From Luzula sylvatica (Eukaryota > Streptophyta > Magnoliopsida > Poales > Juncaceae), in assembly GCA_946800325.1 (NCBI GenBank), contig OX326957.1, forward strand, positions 1,736,001 through 1,800,000: a DNA stretch of 64,000 nt, given 5' to 3'. Both the position numbers and the translations under genes were made by a program. The notes beneath the pieces were generated by a model. It was given only the letters and a program-made list of their open reading frames with translations. It made no database searches and had not been told where the DNA came from. How positions within the stretch are numbered: the first letter of the stretch is position 1; each line of letters opens with the position of its first letter. Positions 1-10,207 of the stretch are shown here, piece by piece.

Positions 1-180
1 AAAAAGACAAAAATAGTTCTCTAAAATGAGCAAAATACTTCATTATTCATGTTTTTCTCAAAAAATTCCGTGATTGAAGACTAACACATACAAATTTCTA
101 TTTTCCCAATTTTTTTGCAAAAAATCAAAAACTGAAGTCTAACACCTTCAAAAATATCAATTATCATTTTATCTAAAAGA

Positions 181-332
181 GGCCAAAATAGTTCATTATT
201 CATGTTTTTCTCAAAAAACTCCGTGATTGAAGACTAACACAAACAAATTGATATTTTTCCAATTTTTTGCAAAAAATCAAAAACTGAAGTCTAACACCTT
301 CAAAAATATCAATTATCATTTTATCTAAAAGT
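181..332 (+). repeat. Short monomer (152 bp) with 22-bp deletion, copy 1
   Basis: The stretch from 'ctctaaaatgag' to 'aaaatactt' is missing, so 'tagttc' runs directly into 'attattcatg'. The lost segment is bounded by TTC on both sides (gTTCtct...tacTTCatt), as expected for slippage or microhomology deletion. This monomer also carries private changes: 'acacaaacaaattgatat' in sub-repeat A and 'ttttatctaaaag' at the end. It opens the 674-bp HOR. Confidence 0.85.
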
Positions 333-854
333 GGCCAAAATAGTTCTCTAAAATGAGCAAAATACTTCATTTTTCATGTTTTTCTCGAAAAACTCCGGGA
401 TTGAAGACTAACACATACAAATTTCTATTTTTCCAATTTTTTGCAAAAAATCAAAAACTGAAGTCTAACACCTTCAAAAATATCAATTATCATTTTTTCT
501 AAAAAAGAACAAAATAGTTCTCTATAATGAGCAAAATACTTCATTTTTCATGATTTTCTCAAAAAACTTCGTGATTGAAGACTAACACATACAAATTTCT
601 ATTTTTCCTATTTTTTGAATAAAATCATAAACTGAAGTCTAACACCTTCAAAAATATCAATTATCATTTTTTCTAAAAAAGACCAAAATAGTTCTCTAAA
701 ATGAGCAAAATACTTCATTTTTCATGTTTTTCTCAAAAAACTTCGTGATTGAAGACTAACACATACAAATTTCTATTTTTCCTATTTTTTGCATAAAATC
801 AAAAACTGAAGTCTAACACCTTCAAAAATATCAATTATCATTTTATCTAAAAGA

Positions 855-1006
855 GGCCAAAATAGTTCATTATTCATGTTTTTCTCAAAAAACTCCGTGA
901 TTGAAGACTAACACAAACAAATTGATATTTTTCCAATTTTTTGCAAAAAATCAAAAACTGAAGTCTAACACCTTCAAAAATATCAATTATCATTTTATCT
1001 AAAAGT
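855..1006 (+). repeat. Short monomer (152 bp) with 22-bp deletion, copy 2
   Basis: Identical in form to the 152-bp monomer at 181-332, exactly 674 bp downstream. It has the same deletion and the same private changes, showing that it was copied as part of the 4-mer rather than deleted independently. Confidence 0.85.
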
Positions 1007-1528
1007 GGCCAAAATAGTTCTCTAAAATGAGCAAAATACTTCATTTTTCATGTTTTTCTCGAAAATCTCCGGGATTGAAGACTAACACATACAAATTTCT
1101 ATTTTTCCAATTTTTTGCAAAAAATCAAAAACTGAAGTCTAACACCTTCAAAAATATCAATTATCATTTTTTCTAAAAAAGAACAAAATAGTTCTCTATA
1201 ATGAGCAAAATACTTCATTTTTCATGATTTTCTCAAAAAACTTCGTGATTGAAGACTAACACATACAAATTTCTATTTTTCCTATTTTTTGAATAAAATC
1301 ATAAACTGAAGTCTAACACCTTCAAAAATATCAATTATCATTTTTTCTAAAAAAGACCAAAATAGTTCTCTAAAATGAGCAAAATACTTCATTTTTCATG
1401 TTTTTCTCAAAAAACTTCGTGATTGAAGACTAACACATACAAATTTCTATTTTTCCTATTTTTTGCATAAAATCAAAAACTGAAGTCTAACACCTTCAAA
1501 AATATCAATTATCATTTTTTCTAAAAAA

Positions 1529-3959
1529 GACCAAAATAGTTCTTTAAAATGAGCAAAATACTTCATTTTTCATGATTTTCTGAAAAAATTCCGTTATTGA
1601 AGACTAACACATACAAATTTCTATTTTCCCAATTTGTTTGCAAAAAATAAAAAACTGAAGTCTAACACCTTCAAAAATATCAATTATCATTTTTTCTAAA
1701 AAAGACCAAAATAGTTCTCTAAAATGAGCAAAATACTTCATTTTTCATGTTTTTCTCAAAAAACTCCGGGATTGAAGACTAACACATACAAATTTCTATT
1801 TTTCCTATTTTTTGCAGAAAATCAAAAAATGAAGTCTAACACTTTCAAAAATATCAGTTATCATTTTTTCTAAAAAAGACAAAAATAGTTCTCTAAAATG
1901 GGCAAAATACTTCATTTTTCTTGTTTATCTCAAAAAACTCCGGGATTGAAGACTAACACATACAAATTTCTATTTTTCCAATTTTTTGCATAAAATCAAA
2001 AACTGAAGTCTAACACCTTCAAAAATATCAATTATCATTTTTTCTAAAAAAGACAAAAATAGTTCTCTAAAATGAGCAAAATACTTCATTATTCATGTTT
2101 TACTCAAAAAATTCCGAGATTGAAGACTAACACATACAAATTTCTATTTTCCCAATTTTTTGCAAAAAATAAGAAACTGAAGTCTAACACCTTCAAAAAT
2201 ATCAATTATCATTGTTTCTAAAAAAGACCAAAATAGTTCTCTGAAATGAGCAAAATACTTCATTTTTCATGTTTTTCTCAAAAAACTCTGGGATTGAAGA
2301 CTAACACATACAAATTTCTATTTTTCCTATTTTTTGCATAAAATCAAAAACTGAATTCTAACACCTTCAAAAATATCAATTATCATTTTTTCTAAAAAAG
2401 ACCAAAATAGTTCTCTAAAATGAGCAAAATACTTCATTTTTCATGATTTTCTCAAAAAATTCCGTTATTGAAGACTAACACATACAAATTTCAATTTTTT
2501 TAATTTTTTTGCAAAAAATCAAAAACTGAAGTCTAACACCTTCAAAAATATGAATTACCATTTTTTCTAAAAAAGACCAAAATAGTTCTCTAAAACGAGC
2601 AAAATACTTATTTTTCATGTTTTTCTCAAAAAATTCCGTGATTGAAAACTAACACATACAAATTTCTATTTTTCCACTTTTTTGCAAAAAATAAAAAACT
2701 GAAGTCTAACACCTTCAAAAATATCAATTATCATTTTTTCTAAAAGAGTCCAAAATAGTTCTCTAAAATGAGCAAAATACTTCATTTTTCATGTTTTTCT
2801 CAAAAAACTTCGTGATTGAAGAGTAACACATACAAATTTCTATTTTTCCTATTTTTTGCAAAAAATCAAAAAATGAAGTCTAACACCTTCAAAAATATCA
2901 ATTATCATTTTTTCTAAAAAAGACCAAAATAGATCTCTAAAATGAGCAAAATACTTCATTTTTCATGTTTTTCTCAAGAAACTCCGGTATTTAAGACTAA
3001 CACATACAAATTTCTATTTTTCCAATTTTTTGCAAAAAATCAAAAACTGAAATCTAACACCTTCAAAAATATCAATTATCATTTTTTCTAAAAGAGTCCA
3101 AAATAGTTCTCTAAAATGAGCAAAATACTTCATTTTTCATGTTTTTTCTAAAAAAACTTCGTGATTGAAGACTAACACATACAAATTTCTATTTTTCCTA
3201 TTTTTTGCAAAAAATCAAAAAATGAAGTCTAACACCTTCAAAAATATCAATTATCATTTTTTCTAAAAAAGACCAAAATAGTTCTCTAAAATGAGCAAAA
3301 TACTTCATTTTTCATGTTTTTCTCAAAAAACTCCGGGATTGAAGACTAACACATACAAATTTCTATTTTTCCTATTTTTTGCATAAAATCAAAAACTGAA
3401 GTCTAACACCTTCAAAAATATCAATTATCATTTTTCCTAAAAAAGACCAAAATAGTTCTCTAAAATGAGCAAAATACTTCATTTTTCATGATTTTCTCAA
3501 AAAATTCCGTTATTGAAGACTAACACATACAAATTTCTATTTTCCAAATTTTTTGCAAAAAATAAAAAACAGAAGTCTAACACCTTCAAAAATATCAATT
3601 ATCATTTTTTCCAAAAAAGACCAAAATAGTTCTCTAAAATGAGCAAAATACTTCATTTTTCATGTTTTTCTCAAAAAACTCCGGGATTGAAGACTAACAC
3701 ATACAAATTTCAATTTTTCTAATTTTTTGCAAAAAATAAAAAACTGAAGTCTAACACCTTCAAAAATATCAATTATCATTTTTTCTAAAAAAGACCAAAA
3801 TAGTTCTCTAAAATGAGCAAAATACTTCATTTTTCATGTTTTTCTCAAGAAACTCCGGGATTTAATACTAACACATGCAAATTTCTATTTTTCCAATTTT
3901 TTGCATAAAATCAAAAACTGAAGTCTAACACCTTCAAAAATATCAATAATCATTTTTTC
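1529..3959 (+). repeat. Mixed monomers without a clean HOR
   Basis: About 14 satellite monomers of several subfamilies. A weak 348-bp dimer rhythm is visible near 2746-3441 ('gagtccaaaatag' at 2746 and 3094), but flanking variants do not repeat cleanly. 'ctcaagaaactccgg' appears at about 2976 and 3847, five monomers apart. No gene or other element is seen. Confidence 0.7.
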
Positions 3960-6403
3960 TAAAAAAGACCAAAATAGTTCTCTAAAACGAGCAAAATACT
4001 TCATTTTTCATGTTTTTCTCAAAAAATTCCGTGATTTAAGACTAACACATACAAATTTCTATTTTTCCAATTTTTTGCAAAACATCAAAAACTGAAGTCT
4101 AACACCTTCAAAAATATCAATTTTCATTTTTTCTAAAAGAGTCCAAAATTGTTCTCTAAAATGAGCAAAATACTTCATTTTTCATGTTTTTCTCAAAAAA
4201 CTTCGTGATTGAAGACTAACACATACAAATTTCTATTTTTCCTATTTTTTGCAAAAAATCAAAAAATGAAGTCTAACACCTTCAAAAATATCAATTATCA
4301 TTTTTTCTAAAAAAGACCAAAATAGTTCTCTTAAATGAGCAAAATACTTCATTTTTCATGTTTATCACAAAAAACTCCCGGATTTAAGACTAACACATAC
4401 AAATTTCTATTTTTCCAATTTTTTGCATAAAATCAAAAACTGAAGTCTAACACCTTCAAAAATATCAATTATCATTTTTTCTAAAAAAGGCAAAAATAGT
4501 TCTCTAAAATGAGCAAAATACTTCATTTTTCATGTTTTTCTCAAAAAATTCCGTGATTGAAGACTAACACATACAAATTTCTATTTTCCCAATTTTTTGC
4601 AAAAAATCAAAAACTGAAGTCAAACACCTTCAAAAATATCAATTATCATTTTTTCTAAAAAAGACCAAAATAGTTCTCTAAAATGAGCAAAATACTTCAT
4701 TTTTCATGTTTTTCTCAAAAAACTTCGCGATTGAAGACTAACACATACAAATTTCTATTTTTCCTATTTTTTGCAAAAAATCAAAAAATGAAGTCTCACA
4801 CCTTCAAAAATATCAATTATCATTTTTTCTAAAAAAGACCAAAATAGTTCTCTAAAATGAGCAAAATACTTCATTTTTCATGTTTTTCTCAAAAAACTCC
4901 GTGATTTAAGACTAACACATACAAATTTCTATTTTTCCAATTTTTTTGCAAAAAATCAAAAACTGAAGTCTAACACCTTCAAAAATATCAATTATCATTT
5001 TTTCTAAAAGAGTCCAAAATAGTTCCCTAAAATGAGCAAAATACTTCATTTTTCATGTTTTTCTCAAAAAACTCCGGGATTGAAGACTAACACATACAAA
5101 TTTCTATTTTTCCTATTTTTTGCATAAAATCAAAAACTGAAGTCTAACACCTTCAAAAATATCAATTATCATTTTTTATGAAAAAGACCAAAATAGTTCT
5201 CTAAAATGAGCAAAATACTTCATTTTTCATGATTTTCTCAAAAAATTCCGGGATTTAAGACTAACACATACAAATTTCTATTTTTCCAATTTCTTGCAAA
5301 AAATCAAAAACTGAAGTCTAACACCTTCAAAAATATCAATTATCATTTTTTCTAAAAAAGACCAAAATAGTTCTCTAAAACGAGCAAAATACTTCATTTT
5401 TCATGTTTTTCTCAAAAAATTCCGTGATTTAAGACTAACACATACAAATTTCTATTTTTCCAATTTTTTGCAAAACATCAAAAACTGAAGTCTAACACCA
5501 TCAAAAATATCAATTTTCATTTTTTCTAAAAGAGTCCAAAATAGTTCTCTAAAATGAGCAAAATACTTCATTTTTCATGTTTTTCTCAAAAAACTCCGTG
5601 ATTGAAGACTAACACATACAAATTTCTATTTTCCCAATTTTTTGCAAAAAATAAAAAACTGAAGTCTAACACCTTCAAAAATATCAATTATCATTTTTTC
5701 TAAAAAAGACCAAAATAGTTCTCTAAAATGAGCAAAATACTTCATTTTTCATGTTTTTCTCAAAAAACTTCGCGATTGAAGACTGACACATACAAATTTC
5801 TATTTTTCCTATTTTTTGCATAAAATCAAAAAATGAAGTCTAACACCTTCAAAAATATCAATTATCATTTTTTCTAAAAAAGACCAAAATAGTTCTCTAA
5901 AATGAGCAAAATACTTCATTATTCATGTTTTTCTAAAAAAATTTCGTGATTGAAGACTAACACATACAAATTTCTATTTTCCCAATTTTTTGCAAAAAAT
6001 CAAAAACTGAAGTCTTACGCCTTCAAAAATATCAATTATCATTTTTTCTAAAAAAGACCAAAATAGTTCTCTAAAACGAGCAAAATACTTTATTTTTCAT
6101 GTTTTTCTCAAAAAATTCCGTGATTTAAGACTAACACATACAAATTTCTATTTTTCCAATTTTTTGCAAAACATCAAAAACTGAAGTCTAACACCTTCAA
6201 AAATATCAATTTTCATTTTTTCTAAAAGAGTCCAAAATAGTTCTCTAAAATGAGCAAAATACTTCATTTTTCATGTTTTTCTCAAAAAACTTCGTGATTG
6301 AAGACTAACACATACAAATTTCTATTTTTCCAATTTTTTGCAAAACATCAAAAACTGAAGTCTAACACCTTCAAAAATATCAATTATCATTTTTTCTAAA
6401 AAA

Positions 6404-6568
6404 GACAAAAATAGTTCTCTAAAATGAGCAAAATACTTCATTTTTCATGTTTTTCTCAAAAAACTCCGTGATTGAAGACTAACACATACAAATTCCTATT
6501 TTTTGCATAAAATCAAAAACTGAAATCTAACACCTTCAAAAATATCAATTATCATTTTTTCTAAAAAA
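6404..6568 (+). repeat. 9-bp deletion monomer (165 bp), marker of the HOR
   Basis: Sub-repeat A reads 'aaattcctattttttgc' where others read 'aaatttctatttttcctat...': nine bases are lost between short T runs. Sister copies sit at 9180-9344, 12652-12816 and 15776-15940, one in each unit of the 16/18/20-mer block. None was seen elsewhere in the window. Confidence 0.85.
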
Positions 6569-6578
6569 GACCAAAATA

Positions 6579-6638
6579 GTTCTCTAAAATGAGCAAAATA
6601 CTTCATTTTTCATGTTTTTCTCAAAAAACTCCGGGATT
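6579..6638 (+). repeat. Sub-repeat C (60 bp) of the monomer
   Basis: First of three internal sub-repeats, monomer positions 11-70. It is the most diverged. Its 3' half aligns well with sub-repeat B: 'tcatgtttttctcaaaaaa' against 'tcattttttctaaaaaa'. Its 5' end 'gttctctaa' is a degenerate version of 'gaagtctaa'. It carries the dyad TTTTTctcAAAAAA at monomer 47-60 and the variable ctccggg/cttcgtg/ttccgtg site just after it. Confidence 0.7.
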
Positions 6639-6695
6639 GAAGACTAACACATACAAATTTCTATTTTTCCTATTTTTTGCATAAAATCAAAAACT
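6639..6695 (+). repeat. Sub-repeat A (57 bp) of the monomer
   Basis: Monomer positions 71-127, starting 'gaagactaacac'. Compared without gaps to sub-repeat B it matches at about 35 of 57 positions, with 16 of the first 19 identical. It carries a T6-gc-A tract element at monomer 105-118. In copies that read TTTTTTGCAAAAAA this is a perfect 14-bp palindrome. In others one base is changed (gcataaaa or gcaaaaca), and these alleles mark monomer subfamilies. Confidence 0.8.
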
Positions 6696-6712
6696 GAAGT
6701 CTAACACCTTCA
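6695..6712. other. Short dyad TGAAG-N8-CTTCA, once per monomer
   Basis: Monomer positions 127-144 read TGAAG, eight bases, then CTTCA: a perfect 5-bp inverted repeat. It is present in most monomers and is broken where 'ctgaag' is replaced (for example 'cttaag' or 'attaag') or 'ccttca' changes. The related position in sub-repeat A (ttgaagactaacacatacaa) lacks the right arm. Whether it is a protein site or forms a hairpin cannot be told from sequence. Confidence 0.5.
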
Positions 6713-6752
6713 AAAATATCAATTATCATTTTTTCTAAAAGAGTCCAAAATA
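6696..6752 (+). repeat. Sub-repeat B (57 bp) of the monomer
   Basis: Monomer position 128 to position 10 of the next copy, starting 'gaagtctaacac'. It is homologous to sub-repeat A at its start and to C at its end. It holds the dyad TTTTTTctAAAAAA (monomer 161-174; the last two bases vary in 'gagtcc' monomers) and, at its 5' end, the short inverted repeat TGAAG-8 nt-CTTCA. Confidence 0.78.
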
Positions 6753-7431
6753 GTTCTCTAAAATGAGCAAAATACTTCATTTTTCATGTTTTTCTCAAAA
6801 AACTCCGGGATTGAAGACTAACACATACAAATTTCTATTTTTCCTATTTTTTGCATAAAATCAAAAACTGAAGTCTAACACCTTCAAAAATATCAATTAT
6901 CATTTTTTATGAAAAAGACCAAAATAGTTCTCTAAAATGAGCAAAATACTTCATTTTTCATGATTTTCTCAAAAAATTCCGGGATTTAAGACTAACACAT
7001 ACAAATTTCTATTTTTCCAATTTCTTGCAAAAAATCAAAAACTGAAGTCTAACACCTTCAAAAATATCAATTATCATTTTTTCTAAAAAAGACCAAAATA
7101 GTTCTCTAAAACGAGCAAAATACTTCATTTTTCATGTTTTTCTCAAAAAATTCCGTGATTTAAGACTAACACATACAAATTTCTATTTTTCCAATTTTTT
7201 GCAAAACATCAAAAACTGAAGTCTAACACCTTCAAAAATATCAATTTTCATTTTTTCTAAAAGAGTCCAAAATAGTTCTCTAAAATGAGCAAAATACTTC
7301 ATTTTTCATGTTTTTCTCAAAAAACTTCGTGATTGAAGACTAACACATACAAATTTCTATTTTTCCTATTTTTTGCAAAAAATCAAAAAATGAAGTCTAA
7401 CACCTTCAAAAATATCAATTATCATTTTTTC

Positions 7432-10207
7432 TAAAAAAGACCAAAATAGTTCTCTAAAACGAGCAAAATACTTCATTTTTCATGTTTTTCTCAAAAAATT
7501 CCGTGATTTAAGACTAACACATACAAATTTCTATTTTTCCAATTTTTTGCAAAACATCAAAAACTGAAGTCTAACACCTTCAAAAATATCAATTTTCATT
7601 TTTTCTAAAAGAGTCCAAAATAGTTCTCTAAAATGAGCAAAATACTTCATTTTTCATGTTTTTCTCAAAAAACTTCATGATTGAAGACTAACACATACAA
7701 ATTTCTATTTTTCCTATTTTTTGCAAAAAATCAAAAAATGAAGTCTAACACCTTCAAAAATATCAATTATCATTTTTTCTAAAAAAGACCAAAATAGTTC
7801 TCTAAAATGAGCAAAATACTTCATTTTTCATGTTTATCACAAAAAACTCCCGGATTTAAGACTAACACATACAAATTTCTATTTTTCCAATTTTTTGCAT
7901 AAAATCAAAAACTGAAGTCTAACACCTTCAAAAATATCAATTATCATTTTTTCTAAAAAAGGCAAAAATAGTTCTCTAAAATGAGCAAAATACTTCATTT
8001 TTCATGTTTTTCTCAAAAAATTCCGTGATTGAATACTAACACATACAAATTTCTATTTTCCCAATTTTTTGCAAAAAATCAAAAACTGAAGTCAAACACC
8101 TTCAAAAATATCAATTATCATTTTTTCTAAAAAAGACCAAAATAGTTCTCTAAAATGAGCAAAATACTTCATTTTTCATGTTTTTCTCAAAAAACTTCGC
8201 GATTGAAGACTAACACATACAAATTTCTATTTTTCCTATTTTTTGCAAAAAATCAAAAAATGAAGTCTCACACCTTCAAAAATATCAATTATCATTTTTT
8301 CTAAAAAAGACCAAAATAGTCCTCTAAAATGAGCAAAATACTTCATTTTTCATGTTTTTCTCAAAAAACTCCGTGATTTAAGACTAACACATACAAATTT
8401 CTATTTTTCCAATTTTTTTGCAAAAAATCAAAAACTGAAGTCTAACACCTTCAAAAATATCAATTATCATTTTTTCTAAAAGAGTCCAAAATAGTTCTCT
8501 AAAATGAGCAAAATACTTCATTTTTCATGTTTTTCTCAAAAAACTCCGGGATTGAAGACTAACACATACAAATTTCTATTTTTCCTATTTTTTGCATAAA
8601 ATCAAAAACTGAAGTATAACACCTTCAAAAATATCAATTATCATTTTTTATGAAAAAGACCAAAATAGTTCTCTAAAATGAGCAAAATACTTCATTTTTC
8701 ATGATTTTCTCAAAAAATTCCGGGAATTAAGACTAACACATACAAATTTCTATTTTTCCAATTTCTTGCAAAAAATCAAAAACTGAAGTCTAACACCTTC
8801 AAAAATATCAATTATCATTTTTTCTAAAAAAGACCAAAATAGTTCTCTAAAACGAGCAAAATACTTCATTTTTCATGTTTTTCTCAAAAAATTCCGTGAT
8901 TTAAGACTAACACATACAAATTTCTATTTTTCCAATTTTTTGCAAAACATCAAAAACTGAAGTCTAACACCTTCAAAAATATCAATTTTCATTTTTTCTA
9001 AAAGAGTCCAAAATAGTTCTCTAAAATGAGCAAAATACTTCATTTTTCATGTTTTTCTCAAAAAATTCCGTGATTGAAGACTAACACATACAAATTTCTA
9101 TTTTCCCAATTTTTTGCAAAAAATAAAAAACTGAAGTCTAACACCTTCAAAAATATCAATTATCATTTTTTCTAAAAAAGACAAAAATAGTTCTCTAAAA
9201 TGAGCAAAATACTTCATTTTTCATGTTTTTCTCAAAAAACTCCGTGATTGAAGACTAACACATACAAATTCCTATTTTTTGCATAAAATCAAAAACTGAA
9301 ATCTAACACCTTCAAAAATATCAATTATCATTTTTTCTAAAAAAGACCAAAATAGTTCTCTAAAATGAGCAAAATACTTCATTTTTCATGTTTTTCTCAA
9401 AAAACTCCGGGATTGAAGACTAACACATACAAATTTCTATTTTTCCTATTTTTTGCATAAAATCAAAAACTGAAGTCTAACACCTTCAAAAATATCAATT
9501 ATCATTTTTTCTAAAAGAGTCCAAAATAGTTCTCTAAAATGAGCAAAATACTTCATTTTTCATGTTTTTCTCAAAAAACTCCGGGATTGAAGACTAACAC
9601 ATACAAATTTCTATTTTTCCTATTTTTTGCATAAAATCAAAAACTGAAGTCTAACACCTTCAAAAATATCAATTATCATTTTTTATGAAAAAGACCAAAA
9701 TAGTTCTCTAAAATGAGCAAAATACTTCATTTTTCATGATTTTCTCAAAAAATTCCGGGATTTAAGACTAACACATACAAATTTCTATTTTTCCAATTTC
9801 TTGCAAAAAATCAAAAACTGAAGTCTAACACCTTCAAAAATATCAATTATCATTTTTTCTAAAAAAGACCAAAATAGTTCTCTAAAACGAGCAAAATACT
9901 TCATTTTTCATGTTTTTCTCAAAAAATTCCGTGATTTAAGACTAACACATACAAATTTCTATTTTTCCAATTTTTTGCAAAACATCAAAAACTGAAGTCT
10001 AACACCTTCAAAAATATCAATTTTCATTTTTTCTAAAAGAGTCCAAAATAGTTCTCTAAAATGAGCAAAATACTTCATTTTTCATGTTTTTCTCAAAAAA
10101 CTTCGTGATTGAAGACTAACACATACAAATTTCTATTTTTCCTATTTTTTGCAAAAAATCAAAAAATGAAGTCTAACACCTTCAAAAATATCAATTATCA
10201 TTTTTTC
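7432..10207 (+). repeat. HOR unit 2 of the 16/18/20-mer block (2776 bp, 16 monomers)
   Basis: Has the same start and the same 'tatgaaaaagacc' mark at +1217 (8649) as unit 1, but its 9-bp deletion monomer lies at +1834 (9266). Four monomers (696 bp) present in unit 1 are therefore missing. It ends like unit 1, with a second 'tatg' mark at 9684. The stretches 6370-9146 and 9146-11922 are near-identical at a 2776-bp offset, with shared private marks such as 'aatagtcctct' (8321 and 11097). Confidence 0.82.

Larger units (their letters stand above)
181..1528 (+). repeat. 674-bp 4-mer HOR, two copies
   Basis: Units 181-854 and 855-1528 (152+3x174 bp). Markers repeat at exactly 674 bp: the 22-bp deletion (181 and 855), 'ctcgaaaa' in the second monomer, and 'gaacaaaatag...ctctataatg' (507 and 1181). 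Reading through both copies I saw essentially one substitution before the junction sequence (ctcgaaaaactcc against ctcgaaaatctcc near 388/1062). This suggests a very recent tandem duplication. The outer ends differ: the left flank shares only the 'ttttatctaaaagagg' junction. Confidence 0.88.
6569..6742 (+). repeat. Reference monomer (close to consensus)
   Basis: This copy matches the working consensus except at the junction, where it runs into a 'gagtcc' monomer instead of 'aagacc'. It is useful as the coordinate frame: base 1 is the g of 'gaccaaaatag' and base 174 is the last base before the next unit. The most G+C-rich points are 61-66 ('ctccgg') and the two 'gaag(a/t)ctaac' motifs at 71 and 128. 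The rest is mostly A and T runs. Because 174 is divisible by 3, reading frames keep register from copy to copy unless a T or A run changes length. Confidence 0.93.
3960..7431 (+). repeat. HOR unit 1 of the 16/18/20-mer block (3472 bp, 20 monomers)
   Basis: Starts at an 'aaaaaagacc...aaacgagc' monomer. Diagnostic marks and their distance from the unit start: 'tttatgaaaaagacc' at +1217 (5177), a 9-bp deletion monomer at about +2530 (6490), and a second 'tatgaaaaagacc' at +2948 (6908). Length 3472 equals 20x174 minus the 9-bp deletion plus one extra T. The first 2640 bp recur at 13332, offset 9372. Confidence 0.8.

Noticed and set aside
181..1528. Insertion sequence or transposon suggested by the near-identical 674-bp pair
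   Set aside because: The unit is four satellite monomers; it has no terminal inverted repeats, target-site duplication or coding frame.
6625..6650. CENP-B box-like motif near ttcgtgattgaag / ctccgggattg
   Set aside because: The core pattern needs TTCG, then A at a fixed distance, then CGGG in the same site. Here TTCG and CGGG are alternative alleles of the same position and never combine properly.
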